Of a stretch of 64,000 nt of DNA, positions 44,108 to 53,142 are shown piece by piece (position 1 is the stretch's first letter; every line of letters begins with the position of its first letter). The translations under genes were made by a program, and so were the position numbers. Under the pieces are notes generated by a model, which was given only the letters and a program-made list of their open reading frames with translations, was not told the DNA's origin and searched no databases. Location of the stretch: contig BQXR01000009.1 in NCBI GenBank assembly GCA_033238645.1, forward strand, positions 24,232 to 88,231. Direction: 5' to 3'. This DNA is from Thiomicrorhabdus sp033238645. GTDB taxonomy: Bacteria; Pseudomonadota; Gammaproteobacteria; Thiomicrospirales; Thiomicrospiraceae.

Positions 44108-46243
44108 ATGCCTTCTACAGCAACAAGCGACCTACCCAATACTGAAAAAGTCCCCGTCTATGCTCGTTATATCAACAGAGAGATGAGTCTATTAGAGTTT
44201 AATCGCCGAGTTTTAGCACAGGCGAAAAACCCTAAGATCCCCCTACTTGAGCGATTAAAGTATCTGTGTATTTCCAGTAGTAATATGGATGAGTTTGTTG
44301 AAGTTCGTTTAGCCAGTTTAATCGAGCTATGCAAAGATCCTGCTGCGGTGACTATGCCAGACAAACAATCACCAAAAAAAGTCGTAGGGCAGCTATCTGA
44401 TGCCGCGCATGAAATCGTTGAAGATCAGTATCACACACTAAACCACATCTTAATTCCAGAACTGGAAAAAGAGCAGATCCGTTTTGTGCGCCGTAATCAC
44501 TGGTCTGACCAGCAGAAAGAGTGGATTGCGAACTATTTTGAAGAGTCACTACAGCCAGTACTAAGCGCAGTCGGCTTAGATCCATCCCACCCTTTCCCTA
44601 GAGTACTAAATAAAAGTTTAAATTTCATCGTCTCGCTAGAGGGAAAAGATGCCTTTGGTCGAACCAATGGTTTAGCCATTGTGCCAGTTCCGCGTTCACT
44701 ACCACGCCTTATTAGACTCCCTGAAGATGCCACCGATGGTGAGAACGATTTTATTTTCCTCTCATCGATTCTGCACGCGAATGTCTCACTGCTATTTCCA
44801 GGAATGACCGTAACAGGATGTTACCAATTTAGAGTAACGCGTAATACCAACCTCTTTATCGATGAAGAGGAAGTGGATGATATTATGAGTGCCCTGCAAG
44901 GCGAACTTTCTGGCCGTCAATATGGTGGTGGAATTCGTTTAGAGGTTGCCGATAACTGTCCAAGAAACATGGTGGACTACCTATTAGATCGCTTCCAGCT
45001 TAATGAAAAAGCCCTCTATCAAGTCAATGGCCCGGTGAATTTACACCGCTTGAACTCTATTCCAGACATGGCCAATCGCCCCGACCTACTATTTTCGCCT
45101 TTCTCACCTAAAAGCATGAGAACAAAAGGCACGGATAAAGGGGCCTTTAAACTCTTTAAACGCCAAAGGTCATCAGAAAATATCTTCGACAAAATTAGCG
45201 CACAGGATATTTTGCTGCACCACCCTTATGATGCTTTCACGCCTGTTATCGACTTTCTACAACAGGCTGCTGCAGATCCGAATGTTTTAGCCATTCGTAT
45301 GACCCTCTATCGAACGGGCGAAAAGTCTTCCATCATCAAGGCGCTTGAGCGTGCGGCACAGAATGGTAAAGAGGTTACCGTAGTCGTTGAACTACGCGCC
45401 CGTTTTGATGAAGATAACAATATTGTTCAAGCCACCCGTTTACAAGATGCCGGCGCGCATGTCGTTTATGGCGTGGTTGGTTATAAGACACATGCCAAAA
45501 TGATTTTAGTCGTCCGTCGTGAAGGTGAAAAAATTCGCCGTTATACCCACATGGGCACAGGAAACTATCACCATATTACGTCACGTTTCTATACCGATTT
45601 TGGTCTCTTAACCGCTAACCCTCAGATAGGTGAAGACTCCTCCAAAATCTTCCAACAACTAACCAGCTTGGGAGACACTAAGGATCTGAACGTACTACTA
45701 CAGTCGCCTTTCACACTTCACTCAGGCATGATTGAGCGCATTGAGCGAGAAGCTGAAAATGCTCGCCAAGGCAAACATGCGCGTATCATTGCTAAAATGA
45801 ATGGTCTAGAAGAGGAGACCGTTATCGATGCACTTTACGAAGCATCACAAGCGGGCGTACAAATTGATCTACTCGTTCGCGGTATCTGTAGCTTACGTCC
45901 AGGTGTTCCAGGCTTGTCTGAAAATATTACCGTTACCTCGATTATTGGTCGTTTTTTAGAACACCACCGTATCTATTATTTTGAAAATAGTGGTGGAGAA
46001 CCTGATCTATTTTGCTCCAGTGCCGACTGGATGAAACGAAACCTGATGGCACGTGTTGAAACTTGCTTCCCAATACTAGATCCAGATTGTTTCCAGCAGG
46101 TGTTTAGTGAGGGGCTAGCCATCTATCTAGAAGATAATACAGGTGCATGGATGTTACAGCCTGATGGCAGCTACCAAGAAAAACAACCTGGTGACCAAGA
46201 GCCCTTTAGTGCACAAAGTACATTAATTGAGCAATACTCTTAG
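44108..46243 (+). CDS. ppk1: polyphosphate kinase 1
   Basis: 711 residues, about the usual length. N-terminal YINREMSLLEFNRRVLAQAK; core HHPYDAFTPVIDFLQQAAAD and IRMTLYRTGEKSSIIKALER; the phosphorylated His region is VVGYKTHAKMILVVRREGEK, followed by YTHMGTGNYHHITSRFYTDF. A second HKD-like part is SSADWMKRNLMARVETCFPI. It makes polyphosphate from ATP. ppx follows 56 bp downstream, the standard pair. Confidence 0.97.
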   Translation: MPSTATSDLPNTEKVPVYARYINREMSLLEFNRRVLAQAKNPKIPLLERLKYLCISSSNMDEFVEVRLASLIELCKDPAAVTMPDKQSPKKVVGQLSDAAHEIVEDQYHTLNHILIPELEKEQIRFVRRNHWSDQQKEWIANYFEESLQPVLSAVGLDPSHPFPRVLNKSLNFIVSLEGKDAFGRTNGLAIVPVPRSLPRLIRLPEDATDGENDFIFLSSILHANVSLLFPGMTVTGCYQFRVTRNTNLFIDEEEVDDIMSALQGELSGRQYGGGIRLEVADNCPRNMVDYLLDRFQLNEKALYQVNGPVNLHRLNSIPDMANRPDLLFSPFSPKSMRTKGTDKGAFKLFKRQRSSENIFDKISAQDILLHHPYDAFTPVIDFLQQAAADPNVLAIRMTLYRTGEKSSIIKALERAAQNGKEVTVVVELRARFDEDNNIVQATRLQDAGAHVVYGVVGYKTHAKMILVVRREGEKIRRYTHMGTGNYHHITSRFYTDFGLLTANPQIGEDSSKIFQQLTSLGDTKDLNVLLQSPFTLHSGMIERIEREAENARQGKHARIIAKMNGLEEETVIDALYEASQAGVQIDLLVRGICSLRPGVPGLSENITVTSIIGRFLEHHRIYYFENSGGEPDLFCSSADWMKRNLMARVETCFPILDPDCFQQVFSEGLAIYLEDNTGAWMLQPDGSYQEKQPGDQEPFSAQSTLIEQYS

Positions 46244-46299
46244 AAGCCCTTATTTTAAAAAGACCTTTTTAGACAGCCCAACCAGCCAAAAGTGAACTT

Positions 46300-47844
46300 A
46301 TGACAAAAAACATAAAACAGCCAGCTCCTCAAGATAGCGAAAAAAAGCCTTCTGATCAGACCCTTTATGCTGCCATTGACTTAGGTTCTAATAGTTTTCA
46401 CATGATTATTGCGCGCGAACTGCATGGTCAAATCCAAGTGGTTGATAAACATAAAGAGATGGTTCGATTAAGGTTGGGACTTGATAAAAGTGGCAAGCTA
46501 ACTGATAAAGCCTTTCAAGCAGGCATCGAATGTCTGGAGCGATTTGGCCAGCTTATCAAAGGTGTTCCAAGTGAAAATGTCCGAGCAGTCGGTACAAACA
46601 CACTGCGTAATGCAAAAAACAGTCGTGAGTTTTTAAAGCAGGCTAGGCAGGTACTTGGCCACAGTATTCAAATCATTGAAGGACAAGAAGAAGCTCGTCT
46701 TATTTATCAAGGTGTCGCTAATGGCCTACCCATCTCGGATGAGCAGCGTTTAGTTATGGACATAGGAGGCGGTAGCACTGAGTACATCATTGGTAAACAC
46801 TTTGAAAATAGCCATTTAACCAGTACAGAGATGGGCTGTATCAGTATTACACAGGCCTTTTTCCCAAAAGATAAAATCACAACTGACAATATGGATGCTG
46901 CAATTACCTTCTGTCGCCAAGCACTGAGACCACATAGAAGCCAACTAAAAAAACTCAAATGGGATGTTGCTATTGGCGCATCAGGTTCGATTAAGTCAGT
47001 AGGCCAAATTCTTGACCTCAATGGCTGGGGTGATTCAGGAATTACTTTAAAAGGCATGCTCAAGCTGAGTAATGTCATGATTGAAGCAGGGTCAGCGAAT
47101 GAGATTAAACTCAGTGGTTTAAAAGATGAACGTCGTCCTGTTTTTATTGGTGGTCTTGCCATCTTAATTGCCACATTTATTGAGCTAAACATAGAAAAAA
47201 TGCAAGTCTCAGCCAATGCGCTCAGAGAGGGGTTAATTTTTGACTCTCTCGGACGAATGTACTCTAAAGACAGCCGTGAAGTCAGTGTCAATGCGATGCA
47301 GAAATGGATGAACGTTGATACTCAGCAGGCGACTCTCGTTGCCAAAACGGCTAAATCACTCTTTAAACAAGCCCATAATGCTTGGAAACTCCGCTCACCA
47401 GACTGTGACTTTAAACGTCTTCTCAAGTGGGCATGCATGTTACACGAGAGTGGTATCGCCATTAGCTATAAACGTTACCATCATCACAGTGCTTACCTGA
47501 TTGCACAAGCCGATATGGCTGGCTTTGACCAGCAAAATAAACAGATGCTTAGCGCGCTAGTGCTCAATCATCGCGGTAAATTCAATAGCAGTTCCTACAA
47601 TGATATCGACGAAAACTTTATCGATCCATTGCAGTATTTAACCATCCTGCTTAGATTATCTGTTCGTATCCACCGTGGTCGAGATGTTGAACAGCCAGAT
47701 CCTTTGCTCACCATTGATAACAACGTTAACATTACCCTAACTTTTGAAAAGAACTGGTTGAATGAGCACCCTTTAAGTCGTCTAGATTTAGAGAATGAGG
47801 CCAAACAACTTGAGGCTGTCGGCCTTAATTTAATGGTTGAGTAA
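46300..47844 (+). CDS. ppx: exopolyphosphatase (Ppx/GppA family)
   Basis: 514 residues. The ASKHA-type phosphate loops are YAAIDLGSNSFHMIIAREL and VMDIGGGSTEYIIGKHFEN. EGQEEARLIYQGVANGLP and ALVLNHRGKF are also typical. The long C-terminal half is the HD-like regulatory domain of the full-length Ppx/GppA type. It breaks down polyphosphate and/or pppGpp. It is probably co-transcribed with ppk1. Confidence 0.94.
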   Translation: MTKNIKQPAPQDSEKKPSDQTLYAAIDLGSNSFHMIIARELHGQIQVVDKHKEMVRLRLGLDKSGKLTDKAFQAGIECLERFGQLIKGVPSENVRAVGTNTLRNAKNSREFLKQARQVLGHSIQIIEGQEEARLIYQGVANGLPISDEQRLVMDIGGGSTEYIIGKHFENSHLTSTEMGCISITQAFFPKDKITTDNMDAAITFCRQALRPHRSQLKKLKWDVAIGASGSIKSVGQILDLNGWGDSGITLKGMLKLSNVMIEAGSANEIKLSGLKDERRPVFIGGLAILIATFIELNIEKMQVSANALREGLIFDSLGRMYSKDSREVSVNAMQKWMNVDTQQATLVAKTAKSLFKQAHNAWKLRSPDCDFKRLLKWACMLHESGIAISYKRYHHHSAYLIAQADMAGFDQQNKQMLSALVLNHRGKFNSSSYNDIDENFIDPLQYLTILLRLSVRIHRGRDVEQPDPLLTIDNNVNITLTFEKNWLNEHPLSRLDLENEAKQLEAVGLNLMVE

Positions 47845-47860
47845 TAACTTAGCAATTAAT

Positions 47861-47888
47861 AAAAAAGGGCGTTAAGACGCCCTTTTTT
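47861..47888. terminator. bidirectional terminator between ppx and the flavoprotein gene
   Basis: The AAAAAAGGGCG-TTAAGA-CGCCCTTTTTT stem has perfect 11-bp arms and serves both convergent genes. Confidence 0.92.
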
Positions 47889-47932
47889 ATTGATTATTTT
47901 TAGTGATTTATTAGAACTGTTAGCACTAACAG

Positions 47933-49012
47933 CTAATACACATCCATTTGAATTCGTCGGCTCTCTTTTAATGCTTGCCAACTCATAGACTCATCCAACC
48001 CACATTCGCTCAAGATTTCAGTTAACGCCTGCTCAACTGCCGCTGCTAAACGGATCTGACTTCCACAAATATAGATTACCCCCCCCTGCTCAATTTGAGA
48101 CTGAATTACTATTTTCTGTTGTCGTATCACATCTTGTACATACTCTTTTTCAGCTTGGTCACGCGAGAATGCTGTAAACAGCTGTAACTTACCTTCTTGC
48201 TGCCATTGCATTAACTCATCTTCAAATAAAAATGAGTGTATCCGATTTGTTTCACCAAAAAATAGTAGGTTCTTGCCTGAAGTGGCTTGCTCAGCTCGCT
48301 GCTGCATAAAACCGATAAAAGGTGCTATTCCTGTACCTGCACCAACCATAATAATGGGTGTCTGTGGATCTTCTGGTAGCTTAAACATAGCATTATTTTT
48401 AAACTCACCTTCAATAGTCTTCCCTACAGATAAGGCGCTTAAATAGCGGCTTGCCACCCCCTGTCGAATACGCCCTTCACGCTCATAAACCACCTGCTTA
48501 TAAACCAGTGAAACCTCGCCCGTGGCATCTGCTTGTGAAGCGATGGAATAATAACGTGGCGCTAAAGGAGAGAGAAGCCCTAAAAACTCAACGCCCATCG
48601 TTTTCAGGGTTGGAAAGGCTTGCAGTAGATCAACAATATCGCGTCCGTCTGCATAATCCATCATCGCTTGACGATCAGGCCAATCCCCTAACGCATATTG
48701 ACGTTTAATCTTATTTAAGATGGCTGGATTTAACTGGGTAATTTCAAGATGCTGCTGTAAAGCGTCATAAATGGTTACCTCTCCAATACGACGCAATTCA
48801 ATATGCTCAGAGCCTGTTAACCCCAATAGAGATAAAACAGTGCTAATCATATCGTCATGATTCTTTGTATTAACAGTCAGCCAGTCACCTGGTTGATAAG
48901 TCGTTAATTCTGCACAGTTCTGATCAGGCTTATAGGCAAGTATTAAGTTATAAACCGCTTTATCAGGTGAGTCAGGGGTTAAAAGGGTATTTTGAATAAC
49001 AGAGAACTGCAT
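47933..49012 (-). CDS. CysJ-like FAD/NADPH oxidoreductase lacking the flavodoxin domain
   Basis: 359 residues. FAD-binding part: LLSPLAPRYYSIASQ (R-x-Y-S); NAD(P) part: PIIMVGAGTGIAPFIGFMQQ and VIYICGSQIRLAAAVEQALT; the terminal aromatic residue is in RRIQMDVY. All match the C-terminal two-thirds of sulfite reductase flavoprotein and P450-reductase-like enzymes, but there is no FMN/flavodoxin domain. IEQGG near residue 306 is encoded by the dispersed motif. The electron acceptor is not known; no cysI is adjacent. Confidence 0.85.
   Translation of the reverse strand: MQFSVIQNTLLTPDSPDKAVYNLILAYKPDQNCAELTTYQPGDWLTVNTKNHDDMISTVLSLLGLTGSEHIELRRIGEVTIYDALQQHLEITQLNPAILNKIKRQYALGDWPDRQAMMDYADGRDIVDLLQAFPTLKTMGVEFLGLLSPLAPRYYSIASQADATGEVSLVYKQVVYEREGRIRQGVASRYLSALSVGKTIEGEFKNNAMFKLPEDPQTPIIMVGAGTGIAPFIGFMQQRAEQATSGKNLLFFGETNRIHSFLFEDELMQWQQEGKLQLFTAFSRDQAEKEYVQDVIRQQKIVIQSQIEQGGVIYICGSQIRLAAAVEQALTEILSECGLDESMSWQALKESRRIQMDVY
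48079..48096 (-). repeat. dispersed poly-G motif, in-frame inside the CysJ-like gene
   Basis: On the minus strand it reads AAATTGAGCAGGGGGGGG, encoding I-E-Q-G-G just before the VIYICGS strand. Confidence 0.75.
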
Positions 49013-49194
49013 AGAGGCCTACTAAGAGTGAGAGGTATTAGATGAAAGCATGCTGCTCAATATAAAGAAATAGCCATCATATTTCAAATAAAAGTCTGTG
49101 AATTACATTAAGTGTCATGCTTGAGAGAAGATTACGTTTAGAGATAGGATTCAAAACGTAAATAGAAGAGGTTCAATATTCGTTAACGTAGGAC

Positions 49195-49689
49195 TTAACG
49201 AATATTTTCCACCAGAACCGTTAACCAAGGCGCGGTTGCCAAAATAGTCACTGCTGACATAAGCCCAGCAATTAAGCCAACACCCACTTGCGGCATTAGA
49301 TTGTGCTGCTTAAGCTCTATTTCATCCATCTGACGCTCAACGGAACTAAATAGCTCAACCTGTTTTTTCAATAGATCATTCAGGGTTCTAATCTGTTTAA
49401 ACATCAACTGCTGCTCTTTCTCCATCGACTGACGAGATTTTCTGCCCTGATCTTCGGTCACTTTGACTTGGTTGGCTAACATCGTAATAGTGGCATCCAT
49501 CTGACGAACCAAGCCTTGAATGGCCTCTTTATCTTCATTTAACCACGCAAAATCAGGTGAGATCATATCTGACATATCAATATCACCATAGGAGTCAGTC
49601 CCTTTTGTGGCTCTCTGTCTGCGCATTGCTTGCTCCAACAACACACTTTTTGATCCTAAAGGTTCTATTTCTCTTAAATCTATTGCCAT
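49195..49689 (-). CDS. coiled-coil protein with C-terminal membrane anchor, unknown function
   Basis: 164 residues. Residues about 50-125 form a likely coiled coil (AIQGLVRQMDATITMLANQV, LMFKQIRTLNDLLKKQVELF), followed by one helix (VGLIAGLMSAVTILATAPWL) and a short tail. No signal peptide, so the coiled coil faces the cytoplasm. I do not recognise a family. Confidence 0.7.
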   Translation of the reverse strand: MAIDLREIEPLGSKSVLLEQAMRRQRATKGTDSYGDIDMSDMISPDFAWLNEDKEAIQGLVRQMDATITMLANQVKVTEDQGRKSRQSMEKEQQLMFKQIRTLNDLLKKQVELFSSVERQMDEIELKQHNLMPQVGVGLIAGLMSAVTILATAPWLTVLVENIR

Positions 49690-49861
49690 GTCAAATCCCT
49701 TTCATGTAATTATTTGATACTAAACAGACGCTCTGCTGAAAGTGTCAATTAATTGTCTTTTAATATTTTGTATAATCCTCTTATTGCAGATAGCGTGCCA
49801 ACTTTAGCCTTACGGCAAACTTTTTTATTCATATTATTACTCAAGGATGTAAACAGGTTTT

Positions 49862-50704
49862 ATGAAATATATCGGAGCCCATGTCTCTGCCGCTGGCGGT
49901 GTTGAGAACTCGCCTATTCGTGCACATGAAATTGGTGCAACTGCCTTTGCCCTCTTCACAAAAAACCAACGTCAATGGACTGCAAAACCCTTAACAGAAA
50001 AAAGTATTGATCTGTTTAAAGCTAACTGCGAAACCTATGGTTATAGTGCCAAACAAATTCTGCCTCATGATAGCTACCTAATTAACCTAGGCCACCCTGA
50101 TATTGATAAGCGCCAAAAGTCTTTGGATGCCTTTATTGATGAGTTGCAACGCTGCGAGCAGCTAGGGTTAACCCTGTTAAATTTTCATCCTGGGAGCCAC
50201 TTAAGGGAGATCTCAGAAGAGATCTGTTTAGACTATATTGCTGAGTCGATTAATTTTGCCTTAGATCAAACCAATAGTGTCACCGCTGTCATTGAAAACA
50301 CCGCCGGACAAGGCTCTAACTTGGGTTATAAACATGAGCAACTGGCGCATATTATTGACAAGGTAGAAGACAAATCCCGTATTGGTGTCTGCATCGATAC
50401 TTGCCATGCTTATGCGGCAGGCTATGATCTTAAAAATGATTATCAGGGGGTCATGGCTGACTTTGAATCGGTGGTTGGCTTTAACTACCTTAAAGGCATG
50501 CATCTAAATGACTCTAAGGCGGTATTAGGCCAAAAGCTCGATAGACATCACAGTTTAGGTCAAGGAGAGATTGGCTGGACGTTCTTCAAACAGCTCATGG
50601 CAGATCCAAGAATTGATGAGATCCCAATGACCTTAGAGACTATTGACTCGTCCATCTGGGCAGATGAAATTCAAAGTTTAAAAGCATTTGCTAAAGCGCC
50701 ATAA
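49862..50704 (+). CDS. nfo: endonuclease IV (AP endonuclease)
   Basis: 280 residues. MKYIGAHVSAAGGVENSPIR start; metal ligands lie in LNFHPGSHLREISEE, VIENTAGQGSNLGYKHEQLA, IGVCIDTCHAYAAGYDL, GMHLNDSKAVLGQKLDRHHS and IPMTLET. It is a three-zinc enzyme incising abasic sites in base excision repair. Length is normal. Confidence 0.97.
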   Translation: MKYIGAHVSAAGGVENSPIRAHEIGATAFALFTKNQRQWTAKPLTEKSIDLFKANCETYGYSAKQILPHDSYLINLGHPDIDKRQKSLDAFIDELQRCEQLGLTLLNFHPGSHLREISEEICLDYIAESINFALDQTNSVTAVIENTAGQGSNLGYKHEQLAHIIDKVEDKSRIGVCIDTCHAYAAGYDLKNDYQGVMADFESVVGFNYLKGMHLNDSKAVLGQKLDRHHSLGQGEIGWTFFKQLMADPRIDEIPMTLETIDSSIWADEIQSLKAFAKAP

Positions 50705-50781
50705 AACTGTAAAAAACTTGCTGACGGTAAAGTGGTTGGAGTAAGATATTCCTCTATTCAATAAAAAGTAATTACCCTCAA

Positions 50782-51426
50782 ATGGATAAAAAACAATTTA
50801 TCGAATTCGTTATGCAAACAGGTGTATTAAAGCTTGGCGAATTTACCCTTAAATCAGGACGTGTCAGTCCTTATTTTTTTAATGCTGGCCTGTTCAATAC
50901 AGGTGGTCAGTTAGCTACTTTAGCAAAAGGCTATGCCAGTGCTATTGCGGACTCTAAATTTGATTTTGATGTACTATTTGGCCCTGCTTATAAAGGTATC
51001 CCTTTAGCCGCAACCACCAGTGTCGCCTTAGCCTCTGAATTTTCTATGGATAAACCCTATGCGTTTAACCGTAAAGAGGCCAAAGATCATGGTGAGGGCG
51101 GTAGTATTGTCGGCCACGCTTTAGAAGGTAATGTACTCATTATTGATGATGTGATTACGGCTGGGACAGCTATCCGCGAAGCAATGGACATTATCACTGC
51201 AAATGGTGCAAAACCTGCTGGTGTGGTCATCGCTTTAGACCGCATGGAAAAGGGTAAAAGCGAGCTCTCTGCCATTCAAGAAGTTGAGCAAGAGTATGGT
51301 ATTCCCGTCATGAGCATTATTACTCTAAATGATCTTATCGACTACCTTTCTCAGTCAGATGACCCACAAAACCAACAGTATTTGGATGCGATGAAAACTT
51401 ATCGTTCTGAATATGGTATCGGCTAA
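50782..51426 (+). CDS. pyrE: orotate phosphoribosyltransferase
   Basis: 214 residues. FTLKSGRVSPYFFNAGLFNT, FGPAYKGIPLAATTSVALAS, AFNRKEAKDHGEGGSIVGHA and the PRPP loop VLIIDDVITAGTAIREAMDI. It makes OMP in pyrimidine synthesis and lies 77 bp after nfo. Confidence 0.97.
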   Translation: MDKKQFIEFVMQTGVLKLGEFTLKSGRVSPYFFNAGLFNTGGQLATLAKGYASAIADSKFDFDVLFGPAYKGIPLAATTSVALASEFSMDKPYAFNRKEAKDHGEGGSIVGHALEGNVLIIDDVITAGTAIREAMDIITANGAKPAGVVIALDRMEKGKSELSAIQEVEQEYGIPVMSIITLNDLIDYLSQSDDPQNQQYLDAMKTYRSEYGIG

Positions 51427-51489
51427 TCATGAGCCCTGCTCAACAGCGTCATTTATATTTTATCTTCACACAAGATAAGGAATCGTTAA

Positions 51490-52038
51490 GTGCCCAATAA
51501 ACTCCGCGAGTTAATTCTGTTGAGACATGCTAAATCAGAGTGGAAAAACACTGATTTAGCAGATATAGATCGCCCCCTGTCTGACAAAGGTAAAAAGAGT
51601 GCCGTCAAACTGGGCAAGTGGCTAAAGTCTGAATCACTTATTCCTGATCTTATTCTTGTCTCTCCCGCCAAAAGGGCTCAACAGACCTTACGTCGTATTT
51701 GTAGTGAAAATAGCGTTAACACTATTACCATGGATAATCTATACCTTGCTGATTTAACCATGCTATTACAAATATTGGCCGAAACCCCCAATACAAAACG
51801 TGTGATGATTATTGGTCACAATCAAGGGTTAGAGAGGCTACTCAGTTATCTACAACACTCGGATAGTGATACCCCCCCTTCTCAAAATCCTGAACATAAA
51901 TCAGTCAACCTGTTCCCCACGGCTTCTATGGCACACTTTATCCTACCTGATGACTGGACAGCCTTAGAACCAGGTGATGGTAAACTGATTCAATTTATGC
52001 GAGCAAAAGAAACCCCTTTAAGCACCCCAGTCAGCTAG
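51490..52038 (+). CDS. SixA-like histidine phosphatase
   Basis: 182 residues from GTG at 51490, with AAGGA 9 bp upstream. The phosphatase motif is ILLRHAKSEWKN (R-H-A), DIDRPLSDKGKK follows, and the second His is in VMIIGHNQGLERLL. SixA proteins dephosphorylate HPt domains, though many relatives act on small phosphates. TPPSQNP near residue 128 is encoded by a variant of the dispersed motif. Confidence 0.88.
   Translation: MPNKLRELILLRHAKSEWKNTDLADIDRPLSDKGKKSAVKLGKWLKSESLIPDLILVSPAKRAQQTLRRICSENSVNTITMDNLYLADLTMLLQILAETPNTKRVMIIGHNQGLERLLSYLQHSDSDTPPSQNPEHKSVNLFPTASMAHFILPDDWTALEPGDGKLIQFMRAKETPLSTPVS
51872..51887 (-). repeat. dispersed poly-G motif variant, in-frame inside the SixA-like gene
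   Basis: The plus strand reads CCCCCCCTTCTCAAAA (TTCTC instead of TGCTC), encoding P-P-S-Q-N in a loop. Confidence 0.6.
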
Positions 52039-52081
52039 AGCATCCTCCCTACGTATTTGATCTTAAAAACCCTCTATTTAG

Positions 52082-52090
52082 TGCTATAAT
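52082..52090 (+). promoter_or_regulatory. extended -10 promoter of the OmpA-like gene
   Basis: TGCTATAAT: a TGn extension before a perfect -10, 38 bp before the ATG at 52128. No good -35 lies at the standard spacing, which extended -10 promoters do not need. Confidence 0.6.
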
Positions 52091-52127
52091 TCGAAATTGA
52101 ATTTTTGTATATATAGGACTTGAAATC

Positions 52128-53015
52128 ATGAAAAAAACACCACTATCTTTGATAGCACTACTATCAATTACAACTGCTGTATCAGTACAAGCTGCATGTA
52201 AGTCACATGCAACTATTCAAGACGATGGCAAAGGTGCCTATGTAATCGACTCAGATAACGATATAGTCCGTGACTCTTGGGGCGCTTGTGTACGTACCAA
52301 CTATTGGACAGCTGATATCGCCAATGAACATTGTGAAGGCCATAAAGAGAAAAAGATCGTTATTTCTGCACCAGTCGCTGCACCAGCGCCTGCGCCAGTC
52401 ATAGCACCTGCAGCTATTCAAGACGATGGCAAAGGCGCCTATGTAATCGACTCAGATAACGATATAGTCCGTGACTCTTGGGGCGCTTGTGTACGTACCA
52501 ACTATTGGACGGCTGATATCGCCAATGAACATTGTGAAGGCCATAAAGAGAAAAAGATCATTATTTCTGCACCAGTTGCTGCACCTGCACCAGTCGTAGC
52601 TCCTGCACTAGTCGCTGCACCTGCACTAGTCGTAGCACCGGCACCTGTCGTGATTGCTGAACCCGTTTCTGCAGTCATTGCACCAGCCGCGTTCAGAGGT
52701 CTTTTCGATACTGGATCTGCCGTACTGAAAGATGCAGCACATACTGAGCTAGATCTATTTGCTGATTTTATGGTAGCAACACCGTCTAGCAAGATCATTA
52801 TTACTGGTCATACTGATAATGTAGGGACTAATGCCAATAATCAGAAGCTATCTGAGGCACGTGCAATTGCCGTTAAGAACTACTTAGAAGGTAAAGGTAT
52901 CTCTACAAACCGTATGACAACAATGGGTGCTGGAGAAGCTTCTCCTATCGCAGATAATGGTAATGCAGCAGGCCGAACTGAAAACCGTCGTGTTGAGGTT
53001 GATTTCGTTAAATAG
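52128..53015 (+). CDS. OmpA-family outer-membrane/peptidoglycan-binding protein with duplicated N-terminal module
   Basis: 295 residues with a signal peptide ending VQAAC. Two near-identical 67-residue modules (about 30-95 and 97-162) each contain DDGKGAYVIDSDNDIVRDSW and GACVRTNYWTADIANEHCEG. A Pro/Ala/Val-rich linker follows. The C-terminal OmpA domain has IITGHTDNVGTNANNQKLSE, ARAIAVKNYL and NRRVEVDFVK for peptidoglycan binding. The NYWT-C module with two cysteines occurs singly in related OmpA-like proteins. There is no barrel, so it may be periplasmic or lipid-free. Confidence 0.88.
   Translation: MKKTPLSLIALLSITTAVSVQAACKSHATIQDDGKGAYVIDSDNDIVRDSWGACVRTNYWTADIANEHCEGHKEKKIVISAPVAAPAPAPVIAPAAIQDDGKGAYVIDSDNDIVRDSWGACVRTNYWTADIANEHCEGHKEKKIIISAPVAAPAPVVAPALVAAPALVVAPAPVVIAEPVSAVIAPAAFRGLFDTGSAVLKDAAHTELDLFADFMVATPSSKIIITGHTDNVGTNANNQKLSEARAIAVKNYLEGKGISTNRMTTMGAGEASPIADNGNAAGRTENRRVEVDFVK
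52215..52590 (+). repeat. 201-bp tandem duplication inside the OmpA-like gene
   Basis: ATTCAAGACGATGGCAAAGG begins at 52215 and again at 52416 (period 201 bp, 67 codons). The copies differ at only a few bases over the first 150 or more bases, pointing to a recent duplication or gene conversion. Confidence 0.9.
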
Positions 53016-53069
53016 GCAATTCCGAAAAGCCTTTTATTCAACTGTGCCTATGCACAAGTTGACTGGAAT

Positions 53070-53106
53070 ATACCCGAAATGGCTCGCTATTTCGGGTATT
53101 TTTTTG
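53070..53106 (+). terminator. rho-independent terminator after the OmpA-like gene
   Basis: ATACCCGAAAT / ATTTCGGGTAT, 11-bp arms with an 8-nt loop, followed by T6. Confidence 0.9.
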
Positions 53107-53142
53107 TCTCTTATTTGTGTAGATAATAATAGTAAATATGCA

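Noticed and set aside
46707..47291. Long open frame (194 codons) opposite ppx
   Set aside because: It is antisense to a well-conserved gene, with no signal, domain or ribosome site; an overlap artefact.
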